Source: Gammaproteobacteria bacterium
GTDB taxonomy: Bacteria > Pseudomonadota > Gammaproteobacteria > Pseudomonadales > Azotimanducaceae
Assembly: GCA_026707735.1 (NCBI GenBank)
Contig: JAPOWH010000006.1
Location: 124,001-188,000 of the forward strand
Direction: 5' to 3'
Length of the DNA stretch: 64,000 nucleotides
Shown here piece by piece: positions 26,626 through 35,996 of this stretch. The notes below the pieces were generated by a model. It was not told the DNA's origin and did no database searches. It saw only the letters and a program-made list of their open reading frames with translations. A program made the position numbers and the translations under genes. Position 1 is the first letter of the stretch, and each line of letters starts with the position of its first letter.

Positions 26626-27900
26626 ATGGACAGGACTGGAAACGTACCCCCGGCGAATCGAGCGACATGCTCGTTTTGCGAGAAAAGCCAGTACGAAGTA
26701 GGAAAGTTATTCAAAGGGCTTTCGGCTTACATCTGCAATGATTGCGTAGAGCTCTGCATGGAAATGGTCGAGTCCCTGCAAAAGGAGCAAGACGACCAGC
26801 AGACGACCAATCGACTTCCCATTCCCAGCGAGATTAAAGAAAGCCTTGACGAGTATGTGATCGGTCAGGAACAGGCCAAGCGTGTTCTATCGGTTGCGGT
26901 CTACACACACTACAAACGCCTTGCCTCAAAATTTGAGAGCGAGGTGGAAATCTCCAAAGCTAACATCTTGCTCATTGGCCCGACAGGGTGTGGTAAGACC
27001 CTGTTGGCGGAGACATTGGCACGGTTGCTAGATGTGCCGTTTGCTATTGCGGACGCGACTACTCTAACCGAGGCAGGATACGTCGGCGAGGATGTTGAAA
27101 ACATCATTCAAAAGTTGCTTCAAAAGTGCGACTACGACACAGATCGAGCCGAGCGAGGCATCGTGTACATCGATGAAATTGACAAGATTTCACGCAAGTC
27201 TGACAATCCCTCGATCACTCGCGATGTATCCGGAGAGGGTGTCCAGCAAGCACTGCTCAAGTTGATTGAGGGAACGACAGCATCTATCCCGCCGCATGGC
27301 GGCCGCAAGCATCCTCAGGGCGATTACCTCCAGGTCAATACCACAAACATACTGTTCATTTGTGGTGGAGCGTTCGCAGGATTGGACAAGGTAATCAATA
27401 GCCGAACGCAAGAAGGCGGGATTGGATTTGAGGCGACGGTAACGGGTCCAAGCGACACGCATATCGATGAAACGCTTCGGATGGTCGAGCCCGAGGATCT
27501 CATTAAGTATGGGCTTATCCCCGAGTTTGTTGGACGGTTGCCCGTAGTTGCAACACTTGAAGAGCTCGACGCAGAGTCAATGATTAAAATTCTGACAGAG
27601 CCCAAGAACTCGTTGACCAAGCAATATGCGGAATTGTTCCGCATGGAAAACGCAGATATTGAGTTCCGTCAGGATGCTTTGGTTGCTATCGCCGAAAAAG
27701 CCAAGGAACGAAAGACCGGAGCTCGCGGCCTGAGGTCCATCATGGAGGAGATCCTACTGGACACAATGTTTGATTTGCCGTCAAACGACTCGATTTCCAA
27801 GGTCGTGATTGATGCTAGTGTGGTCAATGGTGACAGTACGCCAATGATCATCTACGACAATAAAGAGATTCAAGAACGAATTCAAGCGAGTGGTTCATAA
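26626..27900 (+). CDS. clpX: ATP-dependent unfoldase ClpX
   Basis: ClpX unfolds tagged proteins and feeds them to ClpP. The 424-residue protein has the zinc domain (CSFCEKS near residue 15, YICNDC near 37), Walker [10 protein letters not shown], the pore loop GYVGED, Walker [11 protein letters not shown], the RKH loop (GRKHPQGD), the ClpP-binding IGF tripeptide in GGIGFEA, and the sensor 2 GARGLRS. All functional parts are present. It is separated from the zinc-domain gene by 258 bp and so probably has its own promoter. Confidence 0.97.
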   Translation: MDRTGNVPPANRATCSFCEKSQYEVGKLFKGLSAYICNDCVELCMEMVESLQKEQDDQQTTNRLPIPSEIKESLDEYVIGQEQAKRVLSVAVYTHYKRLASKFESEVEISKANILLIGPTGCGKTLLAETLARLLDVPFAIADATTLTEAGYVGEDVENIIQKLLQKCDYDTDRAERGIVYIDEIDKISRKSDNPSITRDVSGEGVQQALLKLIEGTTASIPPHGGRKHPQGDYLQVNTTNILFICGGAFAGLDKVINSRTQEGGIGFEATVTGPSDTHIDETLRMVEPEDLIKYGLIPEFVGRLPVVATLEELDAESMIKILTEPKNSLTKQYAELFRMENADIEFRQDALVAIAEKAKERKTGARGLRSIMEEILLDTMFDLPSNDSISKVVIDASVVNGDSTPMIIYDNKEIQERIQASGS

Positions 27901-27941
27901 CGCCGGCGGAGTACTCTTGTAGGGAAACGCGCCGTTTGAAG

Positions 27942-27962
27942 CCAATTGCAAACCAATTGCAA
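27942..27962 (+). repeat. Tandem CCAATTGCAA pair upstream of hupB
   Basis: Two identical 10-bp units, CCAATTGCAA, start at 27942 and 27953, 11 bp apart, so on the same helix face. They lie about 65-85 bp before hupB and 40 bp after clpX. The placement suits a regulator or HU/Fis-type binding near the hupB promoter. Confidence 0.35.
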
Positions 27963-28026
27963 GGTAGCCCATAGGCAGCCAACGGTTGGCCGCGCCGAAT
28001 GTGGTGCCATATACGGAGAAAAACTA

Positions 28027-28299
28027 ATGAACAAGTCTGACCTTATCAACCACATCCGAGCCGAGACTGGACTCAAGAGGGATGACGCGGCCAGTGCACT
28101 CAATGCGGCGTTGGGAGGGATTTCTCAAGCATTGAACGATGCAGACACGGTAGCGTTAGCGGGATTCGGCAACTTTGTGATAAGGGAACGCCCGGCATAC
28201 AAGGGTAGACATCCTCAGACTGGCGCGACGATTCAAGTGCCAGCCCGAAAGAATGTTGTGTTTCGGCCTGGCAAAGCACTGAAAGAATCGGTCAACTGA
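28027..28299 (+). CDS. hupB: DNA-binding protein HU-beta
   Basis: HU bends and compacts DNA as a dimer. The 90-residue protein starts MNKSDLINHI, with GGAG a few bases upstream, and shows the conserved VALAGFGNFVIRERPA core and the beta-arm segment GRHPQTGATIQVPARK ahead of a C-terminal KALKESVN. A longer in-frame reading upstream is not needed. It follows clpX by 126 bp; the lon gene that usually lies between them is missing. Confidence 0.96.
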   Translation: MNKSDLINHIRAETGLKRDDAASALNAALGGISQALNDADTVALAGFGNFVIRERPAYKGRHPQTGATIQVPARKNVVFRPGKALKESVN

Positions 28300-28313
28300 T
28301 CGATTCCGATTGA

Positions 28314-28348
28314 AGTTGCTCCGCGATTGCAGGATTCGCGGAGCAACT
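28314..28348 (+). terminator. Perfect 12-bp hairpin after hupB
   Basis: AGTTGCTCCGCG at 28314-28325 is exactly mirrored by CGCGGAGCAACT at 28337-28348 with an 11-base loop. It begins 15 bp after the hupB stop. No T-run follows on either strand, so it may slow polymerase or protect the short hupB RNA from 3' decay rather than terminate fully before ppiD. Confidence 0.5.
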
Positions 28349-28397
28349 CCTCCAAATTCGTACAGGGCCGCTTCGCCATAACTAAGCGGAATAAACC

Positions 28398-30317
28398 ATG
28401 TTGCAGAAAATACGCGCAGGTGCTCAGACCCTCGGTGCAAAGATCGTCGCTGGCGTCATTTGCTTTGTACTGGTGGTCTTTGGATTCGGTGCTTTCAACC
28501 TTTTTGCCGTCAACGAGCCCGCTGTTGCGAAGGTAAATGGTGAGGGAATCACCCTCGCTGAAGTTGACAGGGCAGTTACCTTTCAAAGGCAGAATCTTAA
28601 TCGGATGTATGGCGGCCAGTTGGACCCTGCCTACTTAGAGAACGTCATTACAAGGGCGTCGGTTCTGCAGCAGCTGATTAACAACCTCTTGGTCAAGCAA
28701 AAGGCAAACGAAATAGGGTTTGCGTTTTCTCGGCAAGAGTTCGTGCAGGAAGTTCAATCCAACCCAGCCTTTCAACAAGACGGGGAATTTGATCCTGAGC
28801 AGTTTGTACGGGCATTGAATCGAGCTGGCTACTCGCCTCAGTCTTATGAGCAAAACGCACTAGAAGATCGTGTCATAGACAGGTTGGTGAAGGTTCAGTC
28901 GAACTCGTCGTTTATTACGTCTAGAGAGATTCGAGACGCCGCGTCAATAGCAGGTCAGACCAGAGATCTAGCGTATGTTGTCTTCCACTCGAATTCGTTT
29001 CTGGAGGGCATCGAACCTAGCGAGGACGAAATTCAAACCTACTACGAAGAGAACTCAGATTCCTATATGACTCCTGAGCAGTACGAAGTCGCCTATCTAA
29101 TGGTCGACCGTTCGACATACGAGGCGGGTTTGTCCGTTAGCGATCAGGAGTTGCTCGACGCCTATGAAGCCGAGAAGGCGGTGGCTGAGTCCAATGCCGA
29201 ACGGCGAGCGTCGCACATACTGCTAGAGGTTGACGATTCGCGAAGCTTGGAAGACGCGCTCAGGGAATTGCAGTCAATACGCGAAGGAGTTCTTACCGAT
29301 GGATTGGACTTTTCCGAAATTGCAAAGGAACTGTCTCAGGATGTTAGTACAGCGGCCAATGGGGGAGACTTGGGGTTTGGTGGACGTGGCACTTATGTTC
29401 CCGAGTTCGAAAGCACTCTCTTCAACATGGAAGTAGGAGAAATTTCCCAGCCCTTTGAGACCACGTTCGGCGTTCACATCATTCAACTGCATGAAATCGC
29501 CGAGGTGGACCATCCTATTTTCGAGGAACGCACTGAGGAGTTGCACGAAATATTGCTGGCCCAAAAGGCTACGCCGCAATATGAGGAAGCGGTTGCCGAC
29601 TTGGCCACGATCACGTTCGAACAGTCGGACCGTTTAGAACCGGCCGCTACGGCGCTAGGACTGGAAATTCAAACGATAGCGGGAGTAACGCGAAGCGACG
29701 GCGATGCGCCATTCGATTCCTATACGGTTCGCAATGAACTTCTGTCTTCAGATGTGCTGAACATCGACGTCAACAGCAATCCTATTGAAGTGTCGGATAG
29801 TCAAACATTGGTAGGCCGCATAGTTTCGCGCACCGCACCGGAACTGCGACCGCTTGAGGAGGTACAGCCTAGGATCGAAGGCACTCTAAAGTCTTTGGAA
29901 GCTCGCAAACGGGCAGAAGAAGAACGGGACGCCGTCTTCGCCAAAGTACTAGAAACTGCAGATTATTCGGCCACCGCTATTGAGTTTGGATTCGAGTGGA
30001 CAACGCAAGAAGCCATTAATAGAGATCATGCAGATGTAGAACCCGATATTCTCGACGCAGCTTTCGAGGAAAGGTTGGATGAAGACGGTAACCGGCAAAT
30101 CCTGTCTGTAGATATCAGCCCAATCGAATTTGGGATCGTAGTTGTATCGCGAATGAGCGCTGGGGACTATGACGAGCTGCCGCTAGCCCAACAAAGCACA
30201 GTCGAAGATTCTCTAAAGAATACTATGGAATCTCAAGGACTTACATCCTTCATTGCCTCGCTACGCGATGACGCAAATGTGAGATATCTCGTTCCCGAGC
30301 TGGCTCCGCCGCCCTAG
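28398..30317 (+). CDS. ppiD: Periplasmic chaperone PpiD
   Basis: PpiD is a membrane-anchored chaperone at the Sec translocon exit. The 639-residue protein has one N-terminal membrane helix (about residues 14-36, IVAGVICFVLVVFGFGAF), a SurA-like helical part that starts VAKVNGEGITLAEVDRAV, and a parvulin domain near residues 265-365 (ERRASHILLEV, GGDLGFGGRGTYVPEFE, TTFGVHIIQLHEI). The order clpX-hupB-ppiD is normal. Length matches the 620-640 residues of orthologues. Confidence 0.95.
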   Translation: MLQKIRAGAQTLGAKIVAGVICFVLVVFGFGAFNLFAVNEPAVAKVNGEGITLAEVDRAVTFQRQNLNRMYGGQLDPAYLENVITRASVLQQLINNLLVKQKANEIGFAFSRQEFVQEVQSNPAFQQDGEFDPEQFVRALNRAGYSPQSYEQNALEDRVIDRLVKVQSNSSFITSREIRDAASIAGQTRDLAYVVFHSNSFLEGIEPSEDEIQTYYEENSDSYMTPEQYEVAYLMVDRSTYEAGLSVSDQELLDAYEAEKAVAESNAERRASHILLEVDDSRSLEDALRELQSIREGVLTDGLDFSEIAKELSQDVSTAANGGDLGFGGRGTYVPEFESTLFNMEVGEISQPFETTFGVHIIQLHEIAEVDHPIFEERTEELHEILLAQKATPQYEEAVADLATITFEQSDRLEPAATALGLEIQTIAGVTRSDGDAPFDSYTVRNELLSSDVLNIDVNSNPIEVSDSQTLVGRIVSRTAPELRPLEEVQPRIEGTLKSLEARKRAEEERDAVFAKVLETADYSATAIEFGFEWTTQEAINRDHADVEPDILDAAFEERLDEDGNRQILSVDISPIEFGIVVVSRMSAGDYDELPLAQQSTVEDSLKNTMESQGLTSFIASLRDDANVRYLVPELAPPP

Positions 30318-30349
30318 GTCAACTCATTTTCAACTAGAGACTCGTCGCA

Positions 30350-30811
30350 TTGAGCATCGTTCGCATCTACACGGATGGAGCGTGCCTAGGCAATCCTGGC
30401 CCTGGGGGATGGGCGGCACTAATCATTGCAAATGAGGGTGAACAGGAACTCTCGGGTGGTGCCCGACACACCACAAACAATCGGATGGAAATGATTGCAG
30501 CCATCAAGGGATTGCGCGCAGTTGATTCACAATCGGTCGTAGACCTCTACACGGACTCGAAGTATCTCTACGATGGCATTACTTCCTACATCCACAATTG
30601 GCGACAATCGGGCTGGAAGACCAGTTCGAAGAATCCAGTAAAGAACTCAGATCTCTGGTTCAAGCTGGACGAACTCTCACAATCGCGGTTTATACATTGG
30701 CATTGGGTCAAGGCGCACAGCGGACATGTTGAAAACGAACGCGTAGACAAGCTTGCGCGTGAAAAGGCGCATACATTCCACGATCAATTGGAAAACGAAA
30801 ATGGCCAATAG
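30350..30811 (+). CDS. rnhA: Ribonuclease HI
   Basis: RNase HI removes RNA from RNA-DNA hybrids. The 153-residue protein carries the catalytic acidic residues in IYTDGACLGNPGPGGWA, NNRMEMIAAI and LYTDSKYLYDGI, plus WVKAHSGHVENERVD. It starts with TTG 32 bp after ppiD. Its last 11 bp overlap the dnaQ start, with both genes in the same direction; in E. coli the two are divergent. Confidence 0.96.
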   Translation: MSIVRIYTDGACLGNPGPGGWAALIIANEGEQELSGGARHTTNNRMEMIAAIKGLRAVDSQSVVDLYTDSKYLYDGITSYIHNWRQSGWKTSSKNPVKNSDLWFKLDELSQSRFIHWHWVKAHSGHVENERVDKLAREKAHTFHDQLENENGQ

Positions 30812-31484
30812 TCGTTTTGTGGTATTGGATACGGAAACTACGGGACTTGACGTGCAGGAAGGGCATCGAGTCATTGAAATCGGATGTGTGGCAGTGGAGA
30901 ATTTTCAGGTCACAAATGACGTGTTTCACAGCTACTTGAATCCTGAATGCGCCATCGATAGTGAAGCCGAGAAGGTTCATGGACTGACAAGTGAGTTTCT
31001 CAAGGACAAACCGGTATTCAGTGACATTGCCAGCGACTTTCTAGATTTCATTCGGGGCAGTGACTTGGTCATACACAATGCGTCCTTCGATGTTCAGTTC
31101 TTGAACAACGAACTGCTGCTAAATGGTTTTGAAGAACGGATCGATTCGATTTGCTCAGTTGTCGACTCTCTTGAGGTCGCGCGCAAGAAGCATTCGTTGC
31201 AATACAACAACCTAGATGCCCTATGCAAGCGTTACAACATTGACACGACTGAGCGCCAAAAGGCTCATGGCGCGTTGATAGATGCAAAGTTGCTTGCTCG
31301 CGTGTATGTCAGCATGACTGCTGGCGAAGTGGGACTGTTCAATGAGCAGGATGCGCTCGTGGCTCAAGTGCCGCTAAGCGTCACGGATTCAGTCTACGAG
31401 CGGGAGCACGTCCTCATTGTGCGAGCAACCGAGGAAGAAATCGCCGTTCATGAATCCTACATGGATTCGCTAGCGGCAAACTAA
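30801..31484 (+). CDS. dnaQ: DNA polymerase III proofreading subunit epsilon
   Basis: DnaQ is the 3'-5' exonuclease of the replicative polymerase. The 227-residue protein has exonuclease motifs I (VVLDTETTGLD), II (VIHNASFDVQFL) and III-epsilon (KAHGALIDAKLLARVY), with the catalytic histidine in the last. The ATG at 30801 (MANSRFVV) is chosen because it gives the normal N-terminus; a frame 48 bases longer lies within rnhA. The C-terminus is less conserved and should carry the polymerase-binding tail. Confidence 0.95.
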   Translation: MANSRFVVLDTETTGLDVQEGHRVIEIGCVAVENFQVTNDVFHSYLNPECAIDSEAEKVHGLTSEFLKDKPVFSDIASDFLDFIRGSDLVIHNASFDVQFLNNELLLNGFEERIDSICSVVDSLEVARKKHSLQYNNLDALCKRYNIDTTERQKAHGALIDAKLLARVYVSMTAGEVGLFNEQDALVAQVPLSVTDSVYEREHVLIVRATEEEIAVHESYMDSLAAN

Positions 31485-31493
31485 AGTTAAGTC

Positions 31494-31510
31494 GAACTCG
31501 TCCGGAGTTC
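31494..31510. terminator. Small hairpin between dnaQ and nhaB
   Basis: GAACTC (31494-31499) and GAGTTC (31505-31510) form a 6-bp stem with a 5-base loop in the gap between the convergent dnaQ and nhaB genes. There is no good T-run, so termination here is only a possibility. Confidence 0.25.
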
Positions 31511-31556
31511 AATAAGGGCGAATGACAATCTACATGGATGCTATGAACTCAGGGGT

Positions 31557-33134
31557 TCATTGAATCAGGAAGTAGTTGTTCATGATCCACCCCATCAAGC
31601 CCATCGTCACAAAGTATGGAAACGCCATCTTCACCATGCGCAGGTACGATAGGTTGATGAGCGGCGCAAGCGAAGTGGTCAGCAGGAACAGAAACGCCGC
31701 CTGACCGTTCGGCGTGAGCACACTTGGGATGATTGTGCCCGTGTTCACCGCGATCGCCAGCGCGTCGAACAGTTCGCGATCAATTGTTCCCGCCAAATAA
31801 GCTGTTTCGATTTCCGTAATGTAGACCGTAGCGACGAACACGTTGTCGCTGATTGCCGACAGCAATCCATTGGCGATGTAGAACATGCCTGGCTGGTGCG
31901 ACGGTTCAAGCGTCAGGACCCAGTTGACCACAGGTGCAAACAAGTGCTGATCGTGGATTACCGCCACGATCGCGAAAAACACCACTAGCAAGGAAGTGAA
32001 CGGCAGCGCTTCGCCGAATCCGTCCGCAATGCGATGCTCATCCACAATGCCGTTGAAGGCGGTTTGTAGGACTATGATCATCAGCCCGACGATGCCGACC
32101 TCGGCGATGTTGAAAGCCAATCCAGCAACCAAGACTACGGCAGCGACGGCTTGCACAACCAACTGGGCCTTCTGGCTGTGGGTGCGATTTGCGTCCTGCT
32201 GTTTTTCATATTCGGCCATGACGTTACGGATGTGCAGAGGCAATTTCTCACCGTAATGGAACCATCCGGTCAACTCGAGCAACAAGCACGTCGTGAACCC
32301 AACCACCATGACGGGAATAGTGACTATCGCCATGCGCACAAAGAATTCCAGAAACTCCCAGCCCATGACTTTTGCAATCAGCACGTTCTGCGGTTCTCCC
32401 ACGATGGTTGTAACTCCGCCAAGTGCCGTTCCCACAGCTGCATGCATGACCAGTCCCCGCAGGAACGCCCTGAACTTTTCGAGTTCCTCTGCATGGGCTT
32501 TTTTTGCCCCACTGTTCTTCGGGGATTCGTCTTGGGCGGCAAACTCGTTATAGACGTGCCACAATCCCAGTCCAACCGTGATCACCACCGCCGTAACAGT
32601 GAGGGCATCGAGGAACGCGGAAAGAACCGCGGCAACGGATGAGAACAGCAGAGCCAGCAATATCTGCGACCTCACCCTCACCAGCAATTTGGTGAAGATG
32701 AAGAGAAGCAGCTCTCGCATGAAGAATATTGCTGTCACCATGAACAGCAGGAGCAGGAGAACAGGAAAGGCTGTGACTAGCTCGTCGAACACATGCTTCG
32801 TGTTAGTCATGCCGAGTGCGACCGCCTCGATGGCGAGCAGTCCACCGGGCTGCAACGGATAGCACTTCAATGCCATTGCCAGCGTGAAAATGAATTCTAG
32901 GACAAGAATCCAGCCGGCTACAGCGTGCATGTTGGCAAACACCACGCCAAGCGCGGAACCTTCAAAGAAAGGCGCAAGGGATGCCGACCACCAGAGCAAC
33001 GGATTGACAATAAGAAAAGCGATGATGGTCTGCTTGTACCAAACGGGAGCGGTTCCCAGAAAATTGGTTGTGAAGTGGTGAAGGCCCATCCGTCGCGAGG
33101 GGCTTGGTTGGGCAATCGAAGTAGAGTCAGACAA
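31557..33134 (-). CDS. nhaB: Sodium/proton antiporter NhaB, copy 1
   Basis: A 525-residue inner-membrane antiporter that exports sodium in exchange for protons. It has about twelve hydrophobic segments and matches NhaB over its whole length (MGLHHFTTNFLGTAPVWYK at the start, ALTVTAVVITVGLG, TTIVGEPQNVLIAK, SDNVFVATVYI). In the strongly conserved GTNIPSV segment this copy reads GTIIPSV, so an Asn otherwise invariant in the pair is lost. By hand count it differs from copy 2 at about 34 positions. The two copies are head to tail, 196 bp apart. Confidence 0.95.
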   Translation of the reverse strand: MSDSTSIAQPSPSRRMGLHHFTTNFLGTAPVWYKQTIIAFLIVNPLLWWSASLAPFFEGSALGVVFANMHAVAGWILVLEFIFTLAMALKCYPLQPGGLLAIEAVALGMTNTKHVFDELVTAFPVLLLLLFMVTAIFFMRELLLFIFTKLLVRVRSQILLALLFSSVAAVLSAFLDALTVTAVVITVGLGLWHVYNEFAAQDESPKNSGAKKAHAEELEKFRAFLRGLVMHAAVGTALGGVTTIVGEPQNVLIAKVMGWEFLEFFVRMAIVTIPVMVVGFTTCLLLELTGWFHYGEKLPLHIRNVMAEYEKQQDANRTHSQKAQLVVQAVAAVVLVAGLAFNIAEVGIVGLMIIVLQTAFNGIVDEHRIADGFGEALPFTSLLVVFFAIVAVIHDQHLFAPVVNWVLTLEPSHQPGMFYIANGLLSAISDNVFVATVYITEIETAYLAGTIDRELFDALAIAVNTGTIIPSVLTPNGQAAFLFLLTTSLAPLINLSYLRMVKMAFPYFVTMGLMGWIMNNYFLIQ

Positions 33135-33330
33135 TGTGCTGGTCTCTAGAGTTGCTGGAATTCAAGAAAATTGAAATTGCTCCTGGCTACCGAGAAGGAA
33201 TTCAGCAAAACAGAAAAAATTTTGGCACGTTCCATGAGCGAAAGCGGGAGCAACCTAACTAGTACCCAACCGCTCTAGGAGCTCTTGCGCATTCGATGGC
33301 GATCTGCAGAGAGACTCAGAGTTCCACGAA

Positions 33331-34908
33331 TTATTGAATTAGGAAATAGTTGTTCATTACCCACCCCATCAAACCCATCGTCACAAAGTACGGAAACGCC
33401 ATCTTGACCATGCGCAAATAGGAAAGGTTGATGAGCGGAGCAAGCGATGTTGTCAGCAGGAACAGAAACGCCGCCTGACCGTTCGGCGTGAGCACACTTG
33501 GAATATTCGTGCCCGTGTTCACCGCGATCGCCAGCGCGTCGAACAGTTCGCGATCAATTGATCCCGCCAGGAACGCAGTCTCGATTTCCTTGATGTACAC
33601 GGTAGCAACGAACACGTTATCGCTGATTGCCGAAAGCAATCCATTGGCGATGTAGAACATGCCTGGCTGGTGCGAGGCCTCAAGCGTCAGAACCCAGTTG
33701 ACCACAGGCGCAAACAAGTGTTGATCGTGGATTACCGCCACGATCGCGAAAAACACCACCAGCAAGGAAATGAATGGCAGCGCTTCGCCAAATCCGTCCG
33801 CAATGCGATGCTCGTCGACGATGCCGTTGAAGGCAGTTTGCAGGACTATGATCATCAGCCCAACGATGCCGACCTCGGCGATGTGGAATGCCAAACCAAA
33901 AACCAAGACCAATGCCGCCACCGCTTGCACAACCAACTGGGCCTTCTGGCTGTTGGTGCGATTTGCGTCCTGCTGATTTTCGTATTCGGCCATCACTTCA
34001 CGTATGTGAGGTGGCAGTTTCGCACCATAGTGGAACCATCCCGTCAACTCGAGCAACAGGCATGTCGTAAATCCAACCACCATGACGGGAATGGTGACTA
34101 TGGCCATGCGCACGAAGAATTCGAGGAATTCCCATCCCATGACCTTGGCAATCAGCAGGTTCTGGGGTTCTCCCACAATGGTCGTAACTCCGCCAATAGC
34201 CGTTCCCACAGCGGCGTGCATGAGCAGTCCCCGCAGGAACGCCCTGAACTTTTCGAGTTCCTCTTCATGTTCTTTCTTGGCCGCGTCGTCCTGCAGGGAT
34301 TCATTCTGCGCGGCAAACTCGTTATAGACGTGCCAAAATCCCAATCCAACCGTGATCACCACAGCTGTAACCGTTAGGGCATCGAGGAATGCAGAAAGAA
34401 CCGCGGCAACGGATGAGAACAGCAGAGCCAGCAGTATCTGCGACCTCACCCTCACCAGCAATTTGGTGAAGATGAAGAGAAGCAGCTCTCGCATGAAGAA
34501 TATAGCCGTCACCATGAACAGCAGGAGCAAGAGCACAGGAAAACCTGTCACTAGCTCGTCGAATACGTGCTTCGTGTTGGTCATGCCGAGCGCGATCGCC
34601 TCGATGGCGAGCAGTCCTCCGGGCTGCAACGGATAGCACTTCAACGCCATTGCCAGCGTGAAAATGAACTGTAGGACAAGAGCCCAGCCAGCCACAGCGT
34701 GCATGTTGGCAAACACCACGCCAAGCGCGGATCCTTCAAAGAAGGGGGCGAGGGATGCCGACCACCACAGCAACGGGTTGACAATAAGAAAAGCGACGAT
34801 GGTCTGCTTGTACCAAACGGGAGCGGTTCCCAGAAAATTGGTTGTGAAGTGGTGAAGGCCCATCCGTTGCGAGGGACTTGGTTGGGCAATCGAACTAGAG
34901 TCAGACAA
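33331..34908 (-). CDS. nhaB: Sodium/proton antiporter NhaB, copy 2
   Basis: A second 525-residue NhaB, about 93 percent identical to copy 1 by hand count. It keeps the family GTNIPSVLTPNGQ segment, so it is the more typical of the two. Differences cluster in the cytoplasmic loop near residues 200-215 (QNESLQDDAAKKEHEEELE here) and in a few membrane positions. Upstream sequence of the two copies is also similar for roughly 80 bp, so promoters were probably duplicated with the genes. This copy lies upstream in the direction of transcription. Confidence 0.95.
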   Translation of the reverse strand: MSDSSSIAQPSPSQRMGLHHFTTNFLGTAPVWYKQTIVAFLIVNPLLWWSASLAPFFEGSALGVVFANMHAVAGWALVLQFIFTLAMALKCYPLQPGGLLAIEAIALGMTNTKHVFDELVTGFPVLLLLLFMVTAIFFMRELLLFIFTKLLVRVRSQILLALLFSSVAAVLSAFLDALTVTAVVITVGLGFWHVYNEFAAQNESLQDDAAKKEHEEELEKFRAFLRGLLMHAAVGTAIGGVTTIVGEPQNLLIAKVMGWEFLEFFVRMAIVTIPVMVVGFTTCLLLELTGWFHYGAKLPPHIREVMAEYENQQDANRTNSQKAQLVVQAVAALVLVFGLAFHIAEVGIVGLMIIVLQTAFNGIVDEHRIADGFGEALPFISLLVVFFAIVAVIHDQHLFAPVVNWVLTLEASHQPGMFYIANGLLSAISDNVFVATVYIKEIETAFLAGSIDRELFDALAIAVNTGTNIPSVLTPNGQAAFLFLLTTSLAPLINLSYLRMVKMAFPYFVTMGLMGWVMNNYFLIQ

Positions 34909-35134
34909 TGTATTGGTCCTTAGAGTTGCTGGAATCGAAGGAAATTTAGTTTGCTCCCGCCCACTGAGAAGAACCTCGGTGAGATAAGGGGAATTTTAGT
35001 AAAGCGCGCTGTTTGCATTCAGTCGGATAGTTCGCTTGACGCACCAACTGGACAAATCAATACTGTCTGAATGGTTCGTGAGAATTCGCGCCAATCGCTA
35101 AAATACGCGCCGCCTGTGATGTTTGAGGCTATGC

Positions 35135-35995
35135 ATGTGGCTGACAGAGCCGGATAGTTTCGTTTCGATTGCGAAGGAACCAAACGAAGGAACCCCAGGA
35201 GATTCTCACTGCTTTGTTTTCATGGATGGACAATTGCTATCCATCGTCGAATCAGGAGTGCCACGTCCGGTCTCCGTAGACGAATTCCGATGGGTCGACG
35301 CTGATGTAAAGGCCAAGATCTACTTGGGTACATGGCGAGGCACTCACTGCTTTGCCGTCGAAGCCGAATCCAATTCAACACCATCTGCGCCCTATGTTGT
35401 GAGTGACCTCCATGGATGGCTGGGCCGAGTTGAGTCTAGCCTGTTCTACCTGGCGGGACGTGCCAAGCAAATCGTTGAGTGGAATCGCGATCACACGTAT
35501 TGTGGACGATGCGGGTTCGAGACAGGCAACCATGCTACAGATTGCGCAAAGCAATGCGCAAAGTGCGGTCTTGTCAACTATCCTCGGTTGAGCCCGAGCA
35601 TCATTGTGTTGGTAAGGCAGGGTGACGAAGCACTACTCGCTCGGAATGCGCGTTGGCGACATGGAATGTACAGCACAATCGCCGGTTTCGTAGAGCCTGG
35701 GGAATCAATCGAGCAGACGGTCCATAGGGAGGTGTTAGAGGAAGTTGGGCTCAGTGTTACCAATTTGCAATACATGGGAAGCCAACCCTGGCCATTCCCA
35801 AATTCCCTGATGTTGGGTTTTCATGCAGACTACCACTCAGGAGAAATTGTGTGCAACGATGAAGAAATCGCCGAAGCCCAATGGTTTCGGTATGACGACT
35901 TGCCCAATCGTCCCGGAGCTACGGCGATATCGGGATGGCTGATCGACGCGTTTGTAGAGGAGAGAAAACGACTAGCAAGCCAGCAGGATGCTTGA
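35135..35995 (+). CDS. nudC: NADH pyrophosphatase / RNA deNADding enzyme
   Basis: NudC hydrolyses NADH and removes NAD caps from RNA. The 286-residue protein has a zinc ribbon (YCGRCG and CAKCG pairs near residues 120-145), the Nudix box that begins GFVEPGES and ends REVLEEVG, and the NADH-specific SQPWPFPNSLM motif. The ATG at 35135 is chosen; a TTG four codons upstream is possible. It is divergent from nhaB copy 2 across 226 bp with no other gene. Confidence 0.95.
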   Translation: MWLTEPDSFVSIAKEPNEGTPGDSHCFVFMDGQLLSIVESGVPRPVSVDEFRWVDADVKAKIYLGTWRGTHCFAVEAESNSTPSAPYVVSDLHGWLGRVESSLFYLAGRAKQIVEWNRDHTYCGRCGFETGNHATDCAKQCAKCGLVNYPRLSPSIIVLVRQGDEALLARNARWRHGMYSTIAGFVEPGESIEQTVHREVLEEVGLSVTNLQYMGSQPWPFPNSLMLGFHADYHSGEIVCNDEEIAEAQWFRYDDLPNRPGATAISGWLIDAFVEERKRLASQQDA

Positions 35996-35996
35996 A

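Larger units (their letters stand above)
31557..34960. repeat. Tandem duplication carrying nhaB
   Basis: Two direct units of about 1.77 kb each contain one nhaB gene. Similarity begins at the stop codons (31557 and 33331) and extends past the starts into shared upstream sequence such as AGAGTTGCTGGAAT. The copies have diverged, chiefly at third codon positions but also in protein, so the duplication is not recent. The distance between equivalent points is 1774 bp. Confidence 0.9.

Noticed and set aside
33670..34377. Long plus-strand frame opposite nhaB copy 2
   Set aside because: Mirror of a conserved membrane protein gene, rich in His and Gln with no family features; a similar shadow exists opposite copy 1.
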